Positions 9,833 to 18,500 of a stretch of 57,148 nt of DNA are shown one piece after another. The stretch comes from an uncultured Prevotellaceae bacterium. GTDB lineage: Bacteria > Bacteroidota > Bacteroidia > Bacteroidales > Bacteroidaceae. A model generated the notes under the pieces. That model had not been told where the DNA came from and did not search any database. It saw only the letters and a program-made list of their open reading frames with translations. Position 1 is the stretch's first letter; every line of letters starts with the position of its first letter. The stretch is from assembly GCA_946185285.1 (NCBI GenBank), contig CAMHIS010000006.1, positions 1-57,148 of the forward strand, in the 5' to 3' direction. The position numbers and the translations under genes were made by a program.

Positions 9833-11614
9833 TCAATTCTTTGACGTAGACTTCTCCTGAATGTAGACAGGGTTCTGCTTCAGCAGGGCGTTCACTTTGA
9901 TTTCGCTTTCTTGTATAGGCCAGTAGAGGTAGGGTTCGCTCTTCATTTTGTAAGAGACGGCGTCGCCTTCGCCTCCAACCCCGTACTTGCGGATAATCAT
10001 GCGCAGCATCGGCGCATACAGCTCCGGCCAGGCTCCCATGTCAGCCAGGCACCGACGGGAGTCGACTCCCTCCATGTGACGATAGCTGTAGCGCATGAGG
10101 TCAAACCAGCGTTTTCCCTCGAAGCAGAGTTCACGCTCGCGTTCAGCAAGCACCAGGAGTTCCATGTCATCCTTCGACTTGAACTCCTCGAACTTCAGCG
10201 TGTCCGTTGCATTTTTGTACATAGAGCGTTTGTTCACCGCCTGAACCAAGTCGAAGGCCTTCTTGAGTGTTACGCGGTCGCTGTCGTTGGCAGCCGTCTC
10301 GACGAGGGCCTCAGCCTTCATCAGCATGACGTCGGTCAGACGGTAGACGATCCAGTTCTGACGGAACTCACGGAATTCGCGGCTGTTCGACTTTTGTTCT
10401 CCGACGGTGAGCGACGTAATACTCGAAATGTCATTTGTTGCCACCATCTTACGGACGCTCAGTTGCTGAGCCTCCTCATTGTTGGCCTCAAAGACATTGT
10501 TCCAGAAACGGTAGTCATTTTTCGACAGGTAAATCTTCTGGGCATCAGCAGTATTGGCATTGTTGGCTACGGAATTGAATATGGGCGAAGCCATTAAGAT
10601 GCTGTTCTGCGAATGGTTGTTGTCGTCACCCGACTGGTAATAGTAGTTCTCCAAGGCCCTGTTCGAATTGTTACGTCCGTTGTACTGCCACTCCAGAATG
10701 CTCTCATGGGAGTTTCCTCCGTTTGTGCCGAAGATGGTTGAGAGTGCCACGTCACCGTCTTCCAAGTGGTAGCAGTCCTCCTTCTCATTGGTGATGTCCA
10801 GTTCCTTATAAAGCTTATAGTATGCATCCTTCGCATTGATGACGGAGTCGCTATAGGCAATGACTTGCTGGTAGTCGGCAGCGCTATGGTTCATGGCAGC
10901 GCGCCACAGGCAGATGTCAGCCATCAGCGCATGGACGGCGTCGCGGGTCATGTATCCCCAGTTGCGCCAGTCAAAGCGTCCGTATGCGCCCGACTTCATG
11001 ATATATCGGCTTGCCTCTTCCAAGTCGTCCAGGCAGTTCTGCAGTACGACATCAGGCGCACTCTGCGGCAGGATTTCCACCTGGCTGTCGTCCTCGTAGG
11101 AGCGGTTGGTATAGGGCACGTCCCGGAAGGCGCGGACCAGATAGAAATAGCACAGTGAGCGCAGCGCCAGCATCTGTGCGCGCACCACCTGATAGTCGCC
11201 CTCGGTAAACTCCGGGTCTTCGACCATCACCTCCGGGGCGTGGTTCAAGACAATGTTACAGTTGTTGATGACCTTATACAAATTGTCCCAGCTGGCATAT
11301 CTGTTGGTAGGCAACAGGATGACGGCGCTGATATTGTCGAGCGTATTGTCATTATAGTCTTCCAGTTTCAACAGCTCGTCAGAGCGGTATGCGCCCCACA
11401 TGATGGCTCGCTCCTGTACGTTATAGTTTATCATGCTTAAGTAGCATCCGTCCACCATCTGGTCGACGTCCGACTTCTTCTTCCAGAAGTCTTCGGCGAC
11501 GATGCGGTCTGTCGGGTAGATGGTCAGGAAGTCGTTGCAGGCCGTGAGGGCACCGGCAGCGCCGCAGCACAGCGAACAAGCGATGAGGGTATGTTTTATG
11601 CTTTTGGTAATCAT
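9833..11614 (-). CDS. SusD/RagB family nutrient-binding outer-membrane lipoprotein
   Basis: Partner of the SusC encoded just upstream (43-nt gap). The 593-aa product starts MITKSIKHTLIACSLCC with lipobox LTAC at about residue 26, then NDFLTIYPTDRIVAEDFWK, a typical SusD N-terminus. RAQMLALRSLCYFYLVRAF is the conserved TPR-like segment. LVLAERERELCFEGKRWFD and YLYWPIQESEIKVN are classical SusD C-terminal motifs. The ATG at 11614 is preferred over an in-frame TTG at 11623. Its signal-peptide DNA is nearly the same as in two other lipoprotein genes of the operon. It differs from the other SusD of the locus, so the two pairs probably bind different ligands or parts of one ligand. Confidence 0.92.
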   Translation of the reverse strand: MITKSIKHTLIACSLCCGAAGALTACNDFLTIYPTDRIVAEDFWKKKSDVDQMVDGCYLSMINYNVQERAIMWGAYRSDELLKLEDYNDNTLDNISAVILLPTNRYASWDNLYKVINNCNIVLNHAPEVMVEDPEFTEGDYQVVRAQMLALRSLCYFYLVRAFRDVPYTNRSYEDDSQVEILPQSAPDVVLQNCLDDLEEASRYIMKSGAYGRFDWRNWGYMTRDAVHALMADICLWRAAMNHSAADYQQVIAYSDSVINAKDAYYKLYKELDITNEKEDCYHLEDGDVALSTIFGTNGGNSHESILEWQYNGRNNSNRALENYYYQSGDDNNHSQNSILMASPIFNSVANNANTADAQKIYLSKNDYRFWNNVFEANNEEAQQLSVRKMVATNDISSITSLTVGEQKSNSREFREFRQNWIVYRLTDVMLMKAEALVETAANDSDRVTLKKAFDLVQAVNKRSMYKNATDTLKFEEFKSKDDMELLVLAERERELCFEGKRWFDLMRYSYRHMEGVDSRRCLADMGAWPELYAPMLRMIIRKYGVGGEGDAVSYKMKSEPYLYWPIQESEIKVNALLKQNPVYIQEKSTSKN

Positions 11615-11653
11615 AATTATCAATTCTCAATTATCAATTCTCAATTATCAATT
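11615..11653. repeat. Near-perfect tandem AATTATCAATTCTC repeat between SusC and SusD
   Basis: Nearly three units of a 14-bp repeat (AATTATCAATTCTC) fill the gap directly upstream of the SusD start codon. The same unit is found at 15057-15089 and, degenerate, at 2601-2634. On the transcribed minus strand it reads AATTGAGAATTGATAATT, an A-rich leader with no Shine-Dalgarno sequence. Confidence 0.75.
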
Positions 11654-11657
11654 CCAC

Positions 11658-14600
11658 TTAGAATCCCACTTGAATGTTCAGCGTCACCGACTTGCTTCGC
11701 GGTGTCTGCGAGTTATCGTAGGCAATGCCCCATGAACCGGGAGAGTGCTCAGGATCCGTACCGCTGTACTTGCTCCAGCAGAACAGGTTCTGACCAGAGA
11801 TGCTGGTTGTCAGACGGTTCAGTCCTATATGCTTCAGCATCTTCTTCTTAAAGGTATAAGACAGCTGAATGTAGCTCATACGGACGAACGAGGCATCCTC
11901 GACGTAGCGGTCGCTGCCAAGCCAGTTGTAGCCCGTGTCGAACATAGCGCGCGGAATCTGAGTCACGTCGCCGTTCTTGCGCCAGCGCCAGTTCACAGCC
12001 GAGCTCTGGTTGTAGGCATTGAACATCTCCTCGAGTCCCATCTTGGCCTGATTCACGATCTTAATACCCTGACGATAGCTGAAGCTGGTACGCAGCGACC
12101 AGTTATCGTACTGCAGATTGATGCCGAAACCGCCATTGATATGCGGGTTGGAATTGCCAAGGTAGACAATGTCGAGCGAATTGATCTGCCCGTCGTTGTT
12201 AATGTCCTCATAGATGGCGTCACCCCCCTGGAACTCGTATGTCGACTGTCCATCGTCGAAGTTATACACCTGACGTATGGGCTCACCATTAAGCATCATG
12301 ACTTTCCCTTCATTGTTGATGGCTATGGGTGCCGTCTTTCCGCTGGCCAGGAATTCGTTGTTGATGTAGTTCTGCAGCTGTTCGCCGGTCCAGTTGTTGC
12401 TCTGCTTCAAGTTTATGAGATACTCATAGGTGTACTGGTAGACGCCTTTATAGCGCAGTCCGTAGATGGAGCCGAGGGGGTTACCCTTCTGAATGCGGTT
12501 CAGGTACTGTCCTCGCTTGCTGGAGTCCCATTCGCCGTTGATGCTCTCGAGCACGCTCTCGTCCATATCGACGATCTCGTTGAAGTTCTGCGAGATGTTG
12601 AAGTTGGCACTCAGGGAGAACTTACCGATATTGACGATTCTGTTAGCCGACAGGTTCAACTCCCACCCCCGGTTGGTCATCTCGCCGACGTTTGCCCACG
12701 ACAGCGAAGTGAAGCCTGAGGTCGACGGGATGCGCACGCCCGACATCAGCAGGTCCTTTGTGCGCTTGAAATAATAGTTGAAGTCACCGGTCAGCTTGCC
12801 GTCGAAGAAGCCGAAGTCACCACCTAAGTTAATCTGCGTGGTACGCTCCCACTTCAGGTTGTTCAGCTGCAGACCTTCGAGATAGGTGACGCTGTGCTTG
12901 TCAGAGATGCTACCATAGACGCCTTCCGCATTGTACTTGGCATACTGCAGATACTCCGAGCCGGGCTGACGGCCAACGATGCCCCAAGAGGCACGTGCGG
13001 CCAGCATCGAGAGCTTCGGCTTCAGACTCTGCATGAACGGTTCGTCCGAGATAATCCACTTGGTCGAGAGTCCCGGGAACCAGCCCCACTTCTTGGAGTC
13101 GCCGAACTTCGTGGTGCCGTCGGCACGCAGCGAGGGGGCGAGCACGTAGCGGCCCTTGTAGGCGAAGTGCCCGGTGTATGCCATCGACATCGAGCGCCAT
13201 TGTCCATTACCCGTACTCATGTCCTCGACGGCGGTGTCCACCGTGGGCGAGGTCGTGCCGTTGGGGGCATTGCGGTTCACCACCTTCTGACTGTTGTCAT
13301 TGCCGCTGGTCAGTTCCCACTTGCCCAACATCTGGAACTTGATATCCTCGTTTTTGAAGTACGGAATGAAAGTCAGCTGATGACGGGTGGTGAAGGCCAG
13401 CGAGTTGTAGTCATAGACCTCCGAACGGTTATAGTTACTGTCCTGCCAGCCACGTGTCGACAGCGAGCCGGGCCAGTATTTGGGTTCACTCTTCGAGAAG
13501 ATGTCAATGTAGACCAGTCCGGTGTAGTTCAGCTGGGTTGCCGAATCATCCTTGCTCATAAGATAGTAGTCGAGGCGGAACTCCGGCGATATACGGTAGG
13601 TCTTCTCGTTACGCCACGCCTTGCTGGCTATGGCAACGGGGTTGCCCAAATCGCGGATGGACTTGAGCTGCAGCGACGAGGTGCCTGCTGCCGACGAACC
13701 CGCATCGTTGCTTGCTCCCTCCGGCAGCATCACATAAAACTCATTCGTATCGTTGCCATTGGCATCCTGACGGAAGACCGACATATTGGGCGACAGTTTC
13801 TGTGCGCGCCCCAGGATGTTGTCGTCGTAGTTGCGCAGGTTCTCCGTATAGGTCAACGGGAAGGTGGTGCGGAAGGTGATGCGATCCGACACGAAGTAGT
13901 CAAGTGCCAACTTCGTCGTGAAGCGGTTCAGCTTCTGCTTGATGATGGTACCCGTCTGGTGGTCATAACCGGCCGACACGCGGAAGTTTGCCTTCTCGCC
14001 GCCGCCGGTGAGCGTCAGGTAGTGATACTGGCTCCAGCCGGTCTGCTGTACCTCCTTCACCCAGTCGGTGTTGTTGTTCCAGTTCTCGAACTCAGCCCAC
14101 GAGCGGTTGTAGTTAATCTCGTTGATGTTGGTCGTTGCCGTGGCGCTCTGTGCGGGGTTGTAGTACATCTCCTTGAGCATCATCGTGTAGTCGTCACCGC
14201 TGAGCAGGTTGTAGCCCTTCGGCTGCCACGAGGCCTGCAGGCGCAGCGAGTAGTCCACGCGGGTGGCACCACGGGCGCCGCGCTTGGTACGGATCTGTAT
14301 GACACCGTTTGCGCCGCGCGAACCCCAGACGGCCGTGGCGGCAGCGTCCTTCAGCACCTGGATGTCCTCAATGTCCGAGGGGTTCACCGAGAGCAGCGAG
14401 GCGTAGGTCTCCTCATTGGCGTTCTGGAAGTCGAAGTTCTCGTCGGGGTTGTCGAAGATGTTACCGTCGACGACGATGAGCGGCTCGGCATTACCGTTGA
14501 TACTGGTCACACCGCGCAGGCGCATGGTCGTACCGGCACCGAGGTTACCCGAGTTGGCCACAATGTCGAGACCGGCAATCTGTCCCTGCAGGGCCTCATC

Positions 14601-15056
14601 GGCCGACGTGAAGGCCAGACCTTCCACCTCTTTCATGCTGAATGTCTGTGCGGCCACCGACACCTCACGCTCGGGGATGGCCAGACCGCCCTGATTGAAC
14701 TTGCGCTTGGCAGTGATGGTCACCTCCTTGATCTGGGTGGCATCCTGCAGTTTGATGTCAAAGCGTGTACGCGTGCCAATAGGCAGTGTCTGCGTCTTAT
14801 AGCCCACGTATGAAATCTTCAGCTTGTTCTTGGTATTCTTGACGGTCATCGAGAAGTTACCGTTCAAGTCGGTCTGAGCGAACGAGACGTTACGGTTGTT
14901 TCCGTCCACCTCGACGACGTTACACATCATCACCGGCCCGAAAGAGTCGTTGACAGTACCCGAGATGCGGGCCTCCTGTGCAACGGAATTGATAATTGAC
15001 AATTGACAGATGACAAATATCAATCCCAGTATTCTGTATAGTCTTTTACTAATCAT
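11658..15056 (-). CDS. SusC/RagA family TonB-dependent outer-membrane transporter
   Basis: The 1132-aa product begins MISKRLYRILGLIFVICQ with signal peptide cleavage near NSVAQEA. A carboxypeptidase-regulatory-like domain (ARISGTVNDSFGPVMMCN to YVGYKTQTLPIGTR) precedes the plug (MRLRGVTSINGNAEPLIVVD, VLKDAAATAVWGSRGANG). The barrel ends RSKSVTLNIQVGF, a normal SusC C-terminus. The ATG at 15056 is preferred over an in-frame TTG at 15065. Part of the signal peptide (CQLSIINS) is encoded by the same AT-rich repeat that otherwise lies between genes. It is the first SusC of the operon and is followed by its SusD after 43 nt. Substrate unknown. Confidence 0.93.
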   Translation of the reverse strand: MISKRLYRILGLIFVICQLSIINSVAQEARISGTVNDSFGPVMMCNVVEVDGNNRNVSFAQTDLNGNFSMTVKNTKNKLKISYVGYKTQTLPIGTRTRFDIKLQDATQIKEVTITAKRKFNQGGLAIPEREVSVAAQTFSMKEVEGLAFTSADEALQGQIAGLDIVANSGNLGAGTTMRLRGVTSINGNAEPLIVVDGNIFDNPDENFDFQNANEETYASLLSVNPSDIEDIQVLKDAAATAVWGSRGANGVIQIRTKRGARGATRVDYSLRLQASWQPKGYNLLSGDDYTMMLKEMYYNPAQSATATTNINEINYNRSWAEFENWNNNTDWVKEVQQTGWSQYHYLTLTGGGEKANFRVSAGYDHQTGTIIKQKLNRFTTKLALDYFVSDRITFRTTFPLTYTENLRNYDDNILGRAQKLSPNMSVFRQDANGNDTNEFYVMLPEGASNDAGSSAAGTSSLQLKSIRDLGNPVAIASKAWRNEKTYRISPEFRLDYYLMSKDDSATQLNYTGLVYIDIFSKSEPKYWPGSLSTRGWQDSNYNRSEVYDYNSLAFTTRHQLTFIPYFKNEDIKFQMLGKWELTSGNDNSQKVVNRNAPNGTTSPTVDTAVEDMSTGNGQWRSMSMAYTGHFAYKGRYVLAPSLRADGTTKFGDSKKWGWFPGLSTKWIISDEPFMQSLKPKLSMLAARASWGIVGRQPGSEYLQYAKYNAEGVYGSISDKHSVTYLEGLQLNNLKWERTTQINLGGDFGFFDGKLTGDFNYYFKRTKDLLMSGVRIPSTSGFTSLSWANVGEMTNRGWELNLSANRIVNIGKFSLSANFNISQNFNEIVDMDESVLESINGEWDSSKRGQYLNRIQKGNPLGSIYGLRYKGVYQYTYEYLINLKQSNNWTGEQLQNYINNEFLASGKTAPIAINNEGKVMMLNGEPIRQVYNFDDGQSTYEFQGGDAIYEDINNDGQINSLDIVYLGNSNPHINGGFGINLQYDNWSLRTSFSYRQGIKIVNQAKMGLEEMFNAYNQSSAVNWRWRKNGDVTQIPRAMFDTGYNWLGSDRYVEDASFVRMSYIQLSYTFKKKMLKHIGLNRLTTSISGQNLFCWSKYSGTDPEHSPGSWGIAYDNSQTPRSKSVTLNIQVGF
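14987..15012. repeat. AATTGATAATTGACAATTGA repeat inside the SusC signal-peptide codons
   Basis: This stretch matches the intergenic repeat family but lies inside the SusC coding sequence, where on the minus strand it encodes CQLSIINS of the signal peptide. Confidence 0.65.
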
Positions 15057-15089
15057 AATTCTCAATTATCAATTCTCAGTTATCAATTC
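15057..15089. repeat. AATTATCAATTCTC repeat overlapping the end of the FAS1 gene
   Basis: Copy of the operon's intergenic repeat. Part of it is coding: it supplies the last residues and stop codon (LITEN-stop) of the upstream FAS1 lipoprotein and runs up to the SusC start codon. Confidence 0.7.
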
Positions 15090-17960
15090 CTTGTCGTATC
15101 TCTTATATAAATAGGTGTCGAACTGGTTGCGGTACTCCTTGAGCCGCTGGCGTGCGCCGGCACCCGTCCAGGCGGCATCGTAACGGTCGGTATCCTTATG
15201 GATGCAGAACGGCGTGCTGATTTGGTGGACAACGGCAAACGACGATGTCGAGATGGTGTGGTTGCGGCTGTTGATGACGAAGTCGCGGGCCATCTGGTTG
15301 ACCATCTTCGCGCCGTCGGAAGCATCGACCGTGACCTCCTGTCCGCGCTTGTCCTTCACGCTGATGCGCCCGGAGCCGCCAGTGACGGTCAGCTTCTCGC
15401 GGATACCGAGGGTGTCGGAGCAAGCCGTGGGGTAGATGCCTTCATCTATGATGTTGTCGGCATAGATGGAGTTGTCCTGGAAGTGGTAGCGTATGAAGGC
15501 GTTGATCTCCTCAACCATGGCCAGTGCCTTGTCGCGGGCTGCCTGCACCTCGTCACTGATGCTGCCGCCGGCCTTCTCGCGGTCAAGCTGTTCACCATAC
15601 TGGTCGTAGAGCACTTTGATGTCGCTCCAGTGGGGCAGTCCGCGCTCGTAGGCTTTCTTCATAGCCTCGTTGTCGGGGGCGAAGACCGTATAGTTATACG
15701 AGTTGAAGTAGTTCACGTTGTCGGTGAGTCCGCCCTTGGCAGCAAAGGTGTGGTAGGCCTCCATGCGCTTCTTCTTCGTGACGGGGTTCACCTCCACCAG
15801 CTTGTCGCTGGCAAACTCCATGATGGCATCCATATCGAAGTCGGTACAGAGGTCTAGGAATTCAGAGAATCGCGGGTCGCTCTGCAGCACGTCGAGTACG
15901 GAGCGGTGAGGTCCCTGAATGACGTGGTCGATGGCGTAGGCCGTACCGTTTTGCTGCTTGTAGACCTGGGTCACCTGCGACACCGGCAGTTTTCCGTCAA
16001 TCTGCGCACCACTCTTGACGTTGTCGCCTCCAAACACGATGGTGCCACCGTGCTTGGTCTTGTAGTACTTGTTTGCACCTAATGTCTCGCCGTCCTTGAG
16101 CACGATGGTGTGGTAGTTCAGCAGGTCGACGAACTGCGTGCGGAACTGGTCGGTCGACACGCGGCCAATAGAGTCCGTCGGGTCCGTGCCTACAGTGCCC
16201 GTCTCCTTGTCATACTTCCAGGCCGAGCAATAGACGTAGGGCGTCCTCGGCTGGTAATAGAACTTCAGCGCCCTTGGCTGGTCGGAGTTCAGATAGGCGG
16301 GGTCGACATAGAAGCGCTCGAAGGCGTCGTCCGTCGGGATGAAGAAGGCGTAGTTGGCACTCATAGCCAACAGGTAGGCGAAGTAGTTGACGTTCAGGGC
16401 CAGGGGCTTCCGGCCGCCCTTACCGTCGTTGACGGCCTCGTTCATGATGCGCATGTTCTGGCTCAGCGTCACCGGTGCCGAGACGGCAATCAGCGAGGGC
16501 GGTGCAAACATGCGGTTCAGCATATATATCACGCCGTTGTTGGCAATCTTCACGTCGTACGAACCGTTGTCGTTGACGTTGAGCACGCTGAGCGACAGTC
16601 CCATCGGGTCGTTGGCCTCGTCCATGACACGCCCGAACTTCGACGGCACAGTGCCCACGAACGAGTTCTTCATCAGGTTGCCTACGAGCTGCTGCACGTT
16701 CTGCAAGGGTATGGAGTCGATGTTCTCGGCCAGGTTCTCCTCGGTATTGGGCTTCTTTCCGAAGGCGTTGATGAGGAACTCGCCGCCGCCACCCGGCAGG
16801 AAGTAGTCCTTCAGTGCCTTGTCGGTGGGCACGAACATAGCGCCGATGTCCTTGATGGCATTCTCGCCGACCGAGCCGTTGTTATAGTTGTTCCATCCCG
16901 GATCGTAGGGCAGCACGTACTGGGCGTTGGTCTGATTGGGATCCACCGTCAGTGCCCCGCCCTGCGAGCGCTGGCTCATGTAGCGCTTCTGGAAGATGGA
17001 GTCTATCAGCGGCAGGTTGTTAACCTGGGCGTAGTCGTTGTAATTCTTCGTCGTCGCAGCGTCATAGTAGGGCGCGCTGAAGCGGTCGAGCATCCGACTG
17101 AAGAGGTTGCTCTCGCCACTGGTGCGTATCACCTCGGCCATGTTGCCCGGCGGCACCAGCACGTCCTCCATCTGGTGTATGTATCCGTTCTTGCAGGTGA
17201 CGTCCGCACAGATAATCTTGTTGCGGAAGATGTAGGCCGACTTCTCCTCGACGTTGTAAGGTGTGCCCGTCACAACTTCAAAGTCGCTGTTCTCGCCGCG
17301 CGTACTGATGTTGTTCGACGTCATCTGCTCCTCGGTGAAGTGTACCATCATCGGTCGTGTGGCATCCATAACCATATAAAGCCCCTTGTCATAGAACTTC
17401 TCCCAATAGGAGTTGTTCACCGGCATGTCCTGACGGCCACGCAGGTGGGTGATGGTGTCGATGACATTGGCACCTGTCGTGTGCTTCATAGCCTGGCCAG
17501 GCGTCACCGAGGTAGCGTCGTAGGGGACATTCGAGAGCATCTCCACCAACAGGGCGTTGTCGAGCATCGAGGCGTAGAGCAGCTGGCGCTTCATGGCGTC
17601 GGTCAGCTGGCTGTAGTTCTTGACACCCCAGGCATTGTTGGCATAGAAACGGTCGAAGGCTTCGTCGTTGGCCGGAAAGACGGTCTTCGAGCCCGTCTTC
17701 GACAGTGTCTCGGCGTAGCCCAAGTCGTCAATCAGCCGCAGGTAGTTGTTGAAGGTACCCTTCAGCACGTTACCGTTCTCGCCTTGCAGGTTCTCCGGGT
17801 TCTTCATGGCATCATAGATGCTGCCGCCCAGCCACGACGGGTAGTTGCCCTCGTCGTCCAGGTCGTAGTCGTCCGTGCATGCCGTGAACCCACCACAAAT
17901 TGCGGCCAGGCACAGTCCCATATAGGCGTTCCTGGCTTTCTCAATCAAGCGGTAATTCAT
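15069..17960 (-). CDS. Large multi-domain fasciclin (FAS1) lipoprotein, head of the operon
   Basis: The 963-aa product starts MNYRLIEKARNAYMGLCL with lipobox FTAC at about residue 28. Four FAS1 domains can be traced. One (about 45-250) has SKTVFPANDEAFDRFY and NGYIHQMEDVLVPP. Two (about 260-510) has GAMFVPTDKALKDYF and NGVIYMLNRMFAPP. Three (about 520-720) has YAFFIPTDDAFERFY and LLNYHTIVLKDGETL. Four (about 725-930) has YTVFAPDNEAMKKAY and FIRYHFQDNSIY. A longer in-frame start at 18050 was rejected because it would precede the promoter -7 box and lacks a signal. It is the first gene after the only good promoter of the seven-gene operon and lies 12 nt from SusC. Probable role: surface capture or adhesion beside the SusCD transporters. 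Confidence 0.85.
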   Translation of the reverse strand: MNYRLIEKARNAYMGLCLAAICGGFTACTDDYDLDDEGNYPSWLGGSIYDAMKNPENLQGENGNVLKGTFNNYLRLIDDLGYAETLSKTGSKTVFPANDEAFDRFYANNAWGVKNYSQLTDAMKRQLLYASMLDNALLVEMLSNVPYDATSVTPGQAMKHTTGANVIDTITHLRGRQDMPVNNSYWEKFYDKGLYMVMDATRPMMVHFTEEQMTSNNISTRGENSDFEVVTGTPYNVEEKSAYIFRNKIICADVTCKNGYIHQMEDVLVPPGNMAEVIRTSGESNLFSRMLDRFSAPYYDAATTKNYNDYAQVNNLPLIDSIFQKRYMSQRSQGGALTVDPNQTNAQYVLPYDPGWNNYNNGSVGENAIKDIGAMFVPTDKALKDYFLPGGGGEFLINAFGKKPNTEENLAENIDSIPLQNVQQLVGNLMKNSFVGTVPSKFGRVMDEANDPMGLSLSVLNVNDNGSYDVKIANNGVIYMLNRMFAPPSLIAVSAPVTLSQNMRIMNEAVNDGKGGRKPLALNVNYFAYLLAMSANYAFFIPTDDAFERFYVDPAYLNSDQPRALKFYYQPRTPYVYCSAWKYDKETGTVGTDPTDSIGRVSTDQFRTQFVDLLNYHTIVLKDGETLGANKYYKTKHGGTIVFGGDNVKSGAQIDGKLPVSQVTQVYKQQNGTAYAIDHVIQGPHRSVLDVLQSDPRFSEFLDLCTDFDMDAIMEFASDKLVEVNPVTKKKRMEAYHTFAAKGGLTDNVNYFNSYNYTVFAPDNEAMKKAYERGLPHWSDIKVLYDQYGEQLDREKAGGSISDEVQAARDKALAMVEEINAFIRYHFQDNSIYADNIIDEGIYPTACSDTLGIREKLTVTGGSGRISVKDKRGQEVTVDASDGAKMVNQMARDFVINSRNHTISTSSFAVVHQISTPFCIHKDTDRYDAAWTGAGARQRLKEYRNQFDTYLYKRYDKELITEN

Positions 17961-18017
17961 ACAATTTAGGTTTTTATATTTATACTTATTTTTATGTGCG
18001 TTACTGGAATGCGAGCG

Positions 18018-18051
18018 CAAAGTTACGAAATTTATCTGAAACAAATGCAAA
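18018..18051 (-). promoter_or_regulatory. Promoter of the FAS1/SusC/SusD operon
   Basis: On the minus strand 18018-18025 reads TAACTTTG, a perfect TAnnTTTG -7 box. Two TTTG candidates for the -33 box lie at 18042-18045 and 18048-18051 (spacings 16 and 22). The predicted start point is about 50 nt before the ATG at 17960. No comparable promoter was found in the short gaps inside the operon. Confidence 0.65.
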
Positions 18052-18096
18052 CTTTAGCAAAAAAATAACAAACGACGGCAATAATTGTGAATCACA

Positions 18097-18391
18097 GGAA
18101 ACAACCCACACTTCCGACACTTCCCACACCTAACGTATATCCATACACCAACCGTATATTTATGCAAACGAGGCATCCCGCCGCCAAAAAGCGGCGGTTT
18201 TTGCCGAAAACGGGCGGGTTTTGGGAAAAAACGTGGCGGGTTTTGGGCGAAACCCGCCACCCCTTGCCAATTGCATATTTATCCACAACGCAGGTGTCGG
18301 TTAGGTGTCGGTTCTTTCGGGAGCCTGCACCTAAAACCGCACTCACTCTCAGGCGGTTATGTCAGAAGTGTCAGAAGTGCGGGTTGTTTCC
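18097..18391. mobile_element. MITE-like intergenic element with imperfect terminal inverted repeats
   Basis: A 32-bp sequence at 18097-18128 (begins GGAAACAACCC) is repeated inverted at 18360-18391 with 28 of 32 matches. Each arm contains a near-tandem 9-mer (CACTTCCGA / CAGAAGTGT). Inside are two strong hairpins: 18178-18184 with 18191-18197 followed by five T, and 18233-18243 with 18250-18260 (11-bp perfect). No convincing protein is encoded. It fills most of the 540-bp gap between the operon head and the toxin gene; I see no gene in 17961-18500. Confidence 0.55.
18178..18202 (+). terminator. Intrinsic-terminator-shaped hairpin inside the inverted-repeat element
   Basis: Stem CCGCCGC / GCGGCGG with loop CAAAAA and a TTTTT tail, perfect in shape on the plus strand. 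There is no plus-strand gene upstream that it would serve, so it may insulate the operon from outside transcription or be a structural part of the element. Confidence 0.5.
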
Positions 18392-18500
18392 GTGTTTCCC
18401 TTTACTTGTTGTAGACGACGGTGCCGACGTTGCCTGAAACTGTTGAGGAACACCAGTTCCCCGTGGGTTATTTTAGGGCATCATAGTCAATAGTTGCCTA

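Noticed and set aside
12894..14813. Long plus-strand open frame (639 codons) opposite SusC2
   Set aside because: It is the antisense shadow of a clear SusC gene in GC-rich DNA, with no recognisable domain and composition dominated by Val, Arg, Gly and Leu.
16110..17969. Long plus-strand open frame (619 codons) opposite the large FAS1 gene
   Set aside because: Antisense shadow; the minus strand has four FAS1 domains, a signal peptide and a promoter.
18087..18437. 116-codon plus-strand open frame in the inverted-repeat element
   Set aside because: It reads through both inverted arms and hairpins, and the product is repeat-derived with no known pattern.
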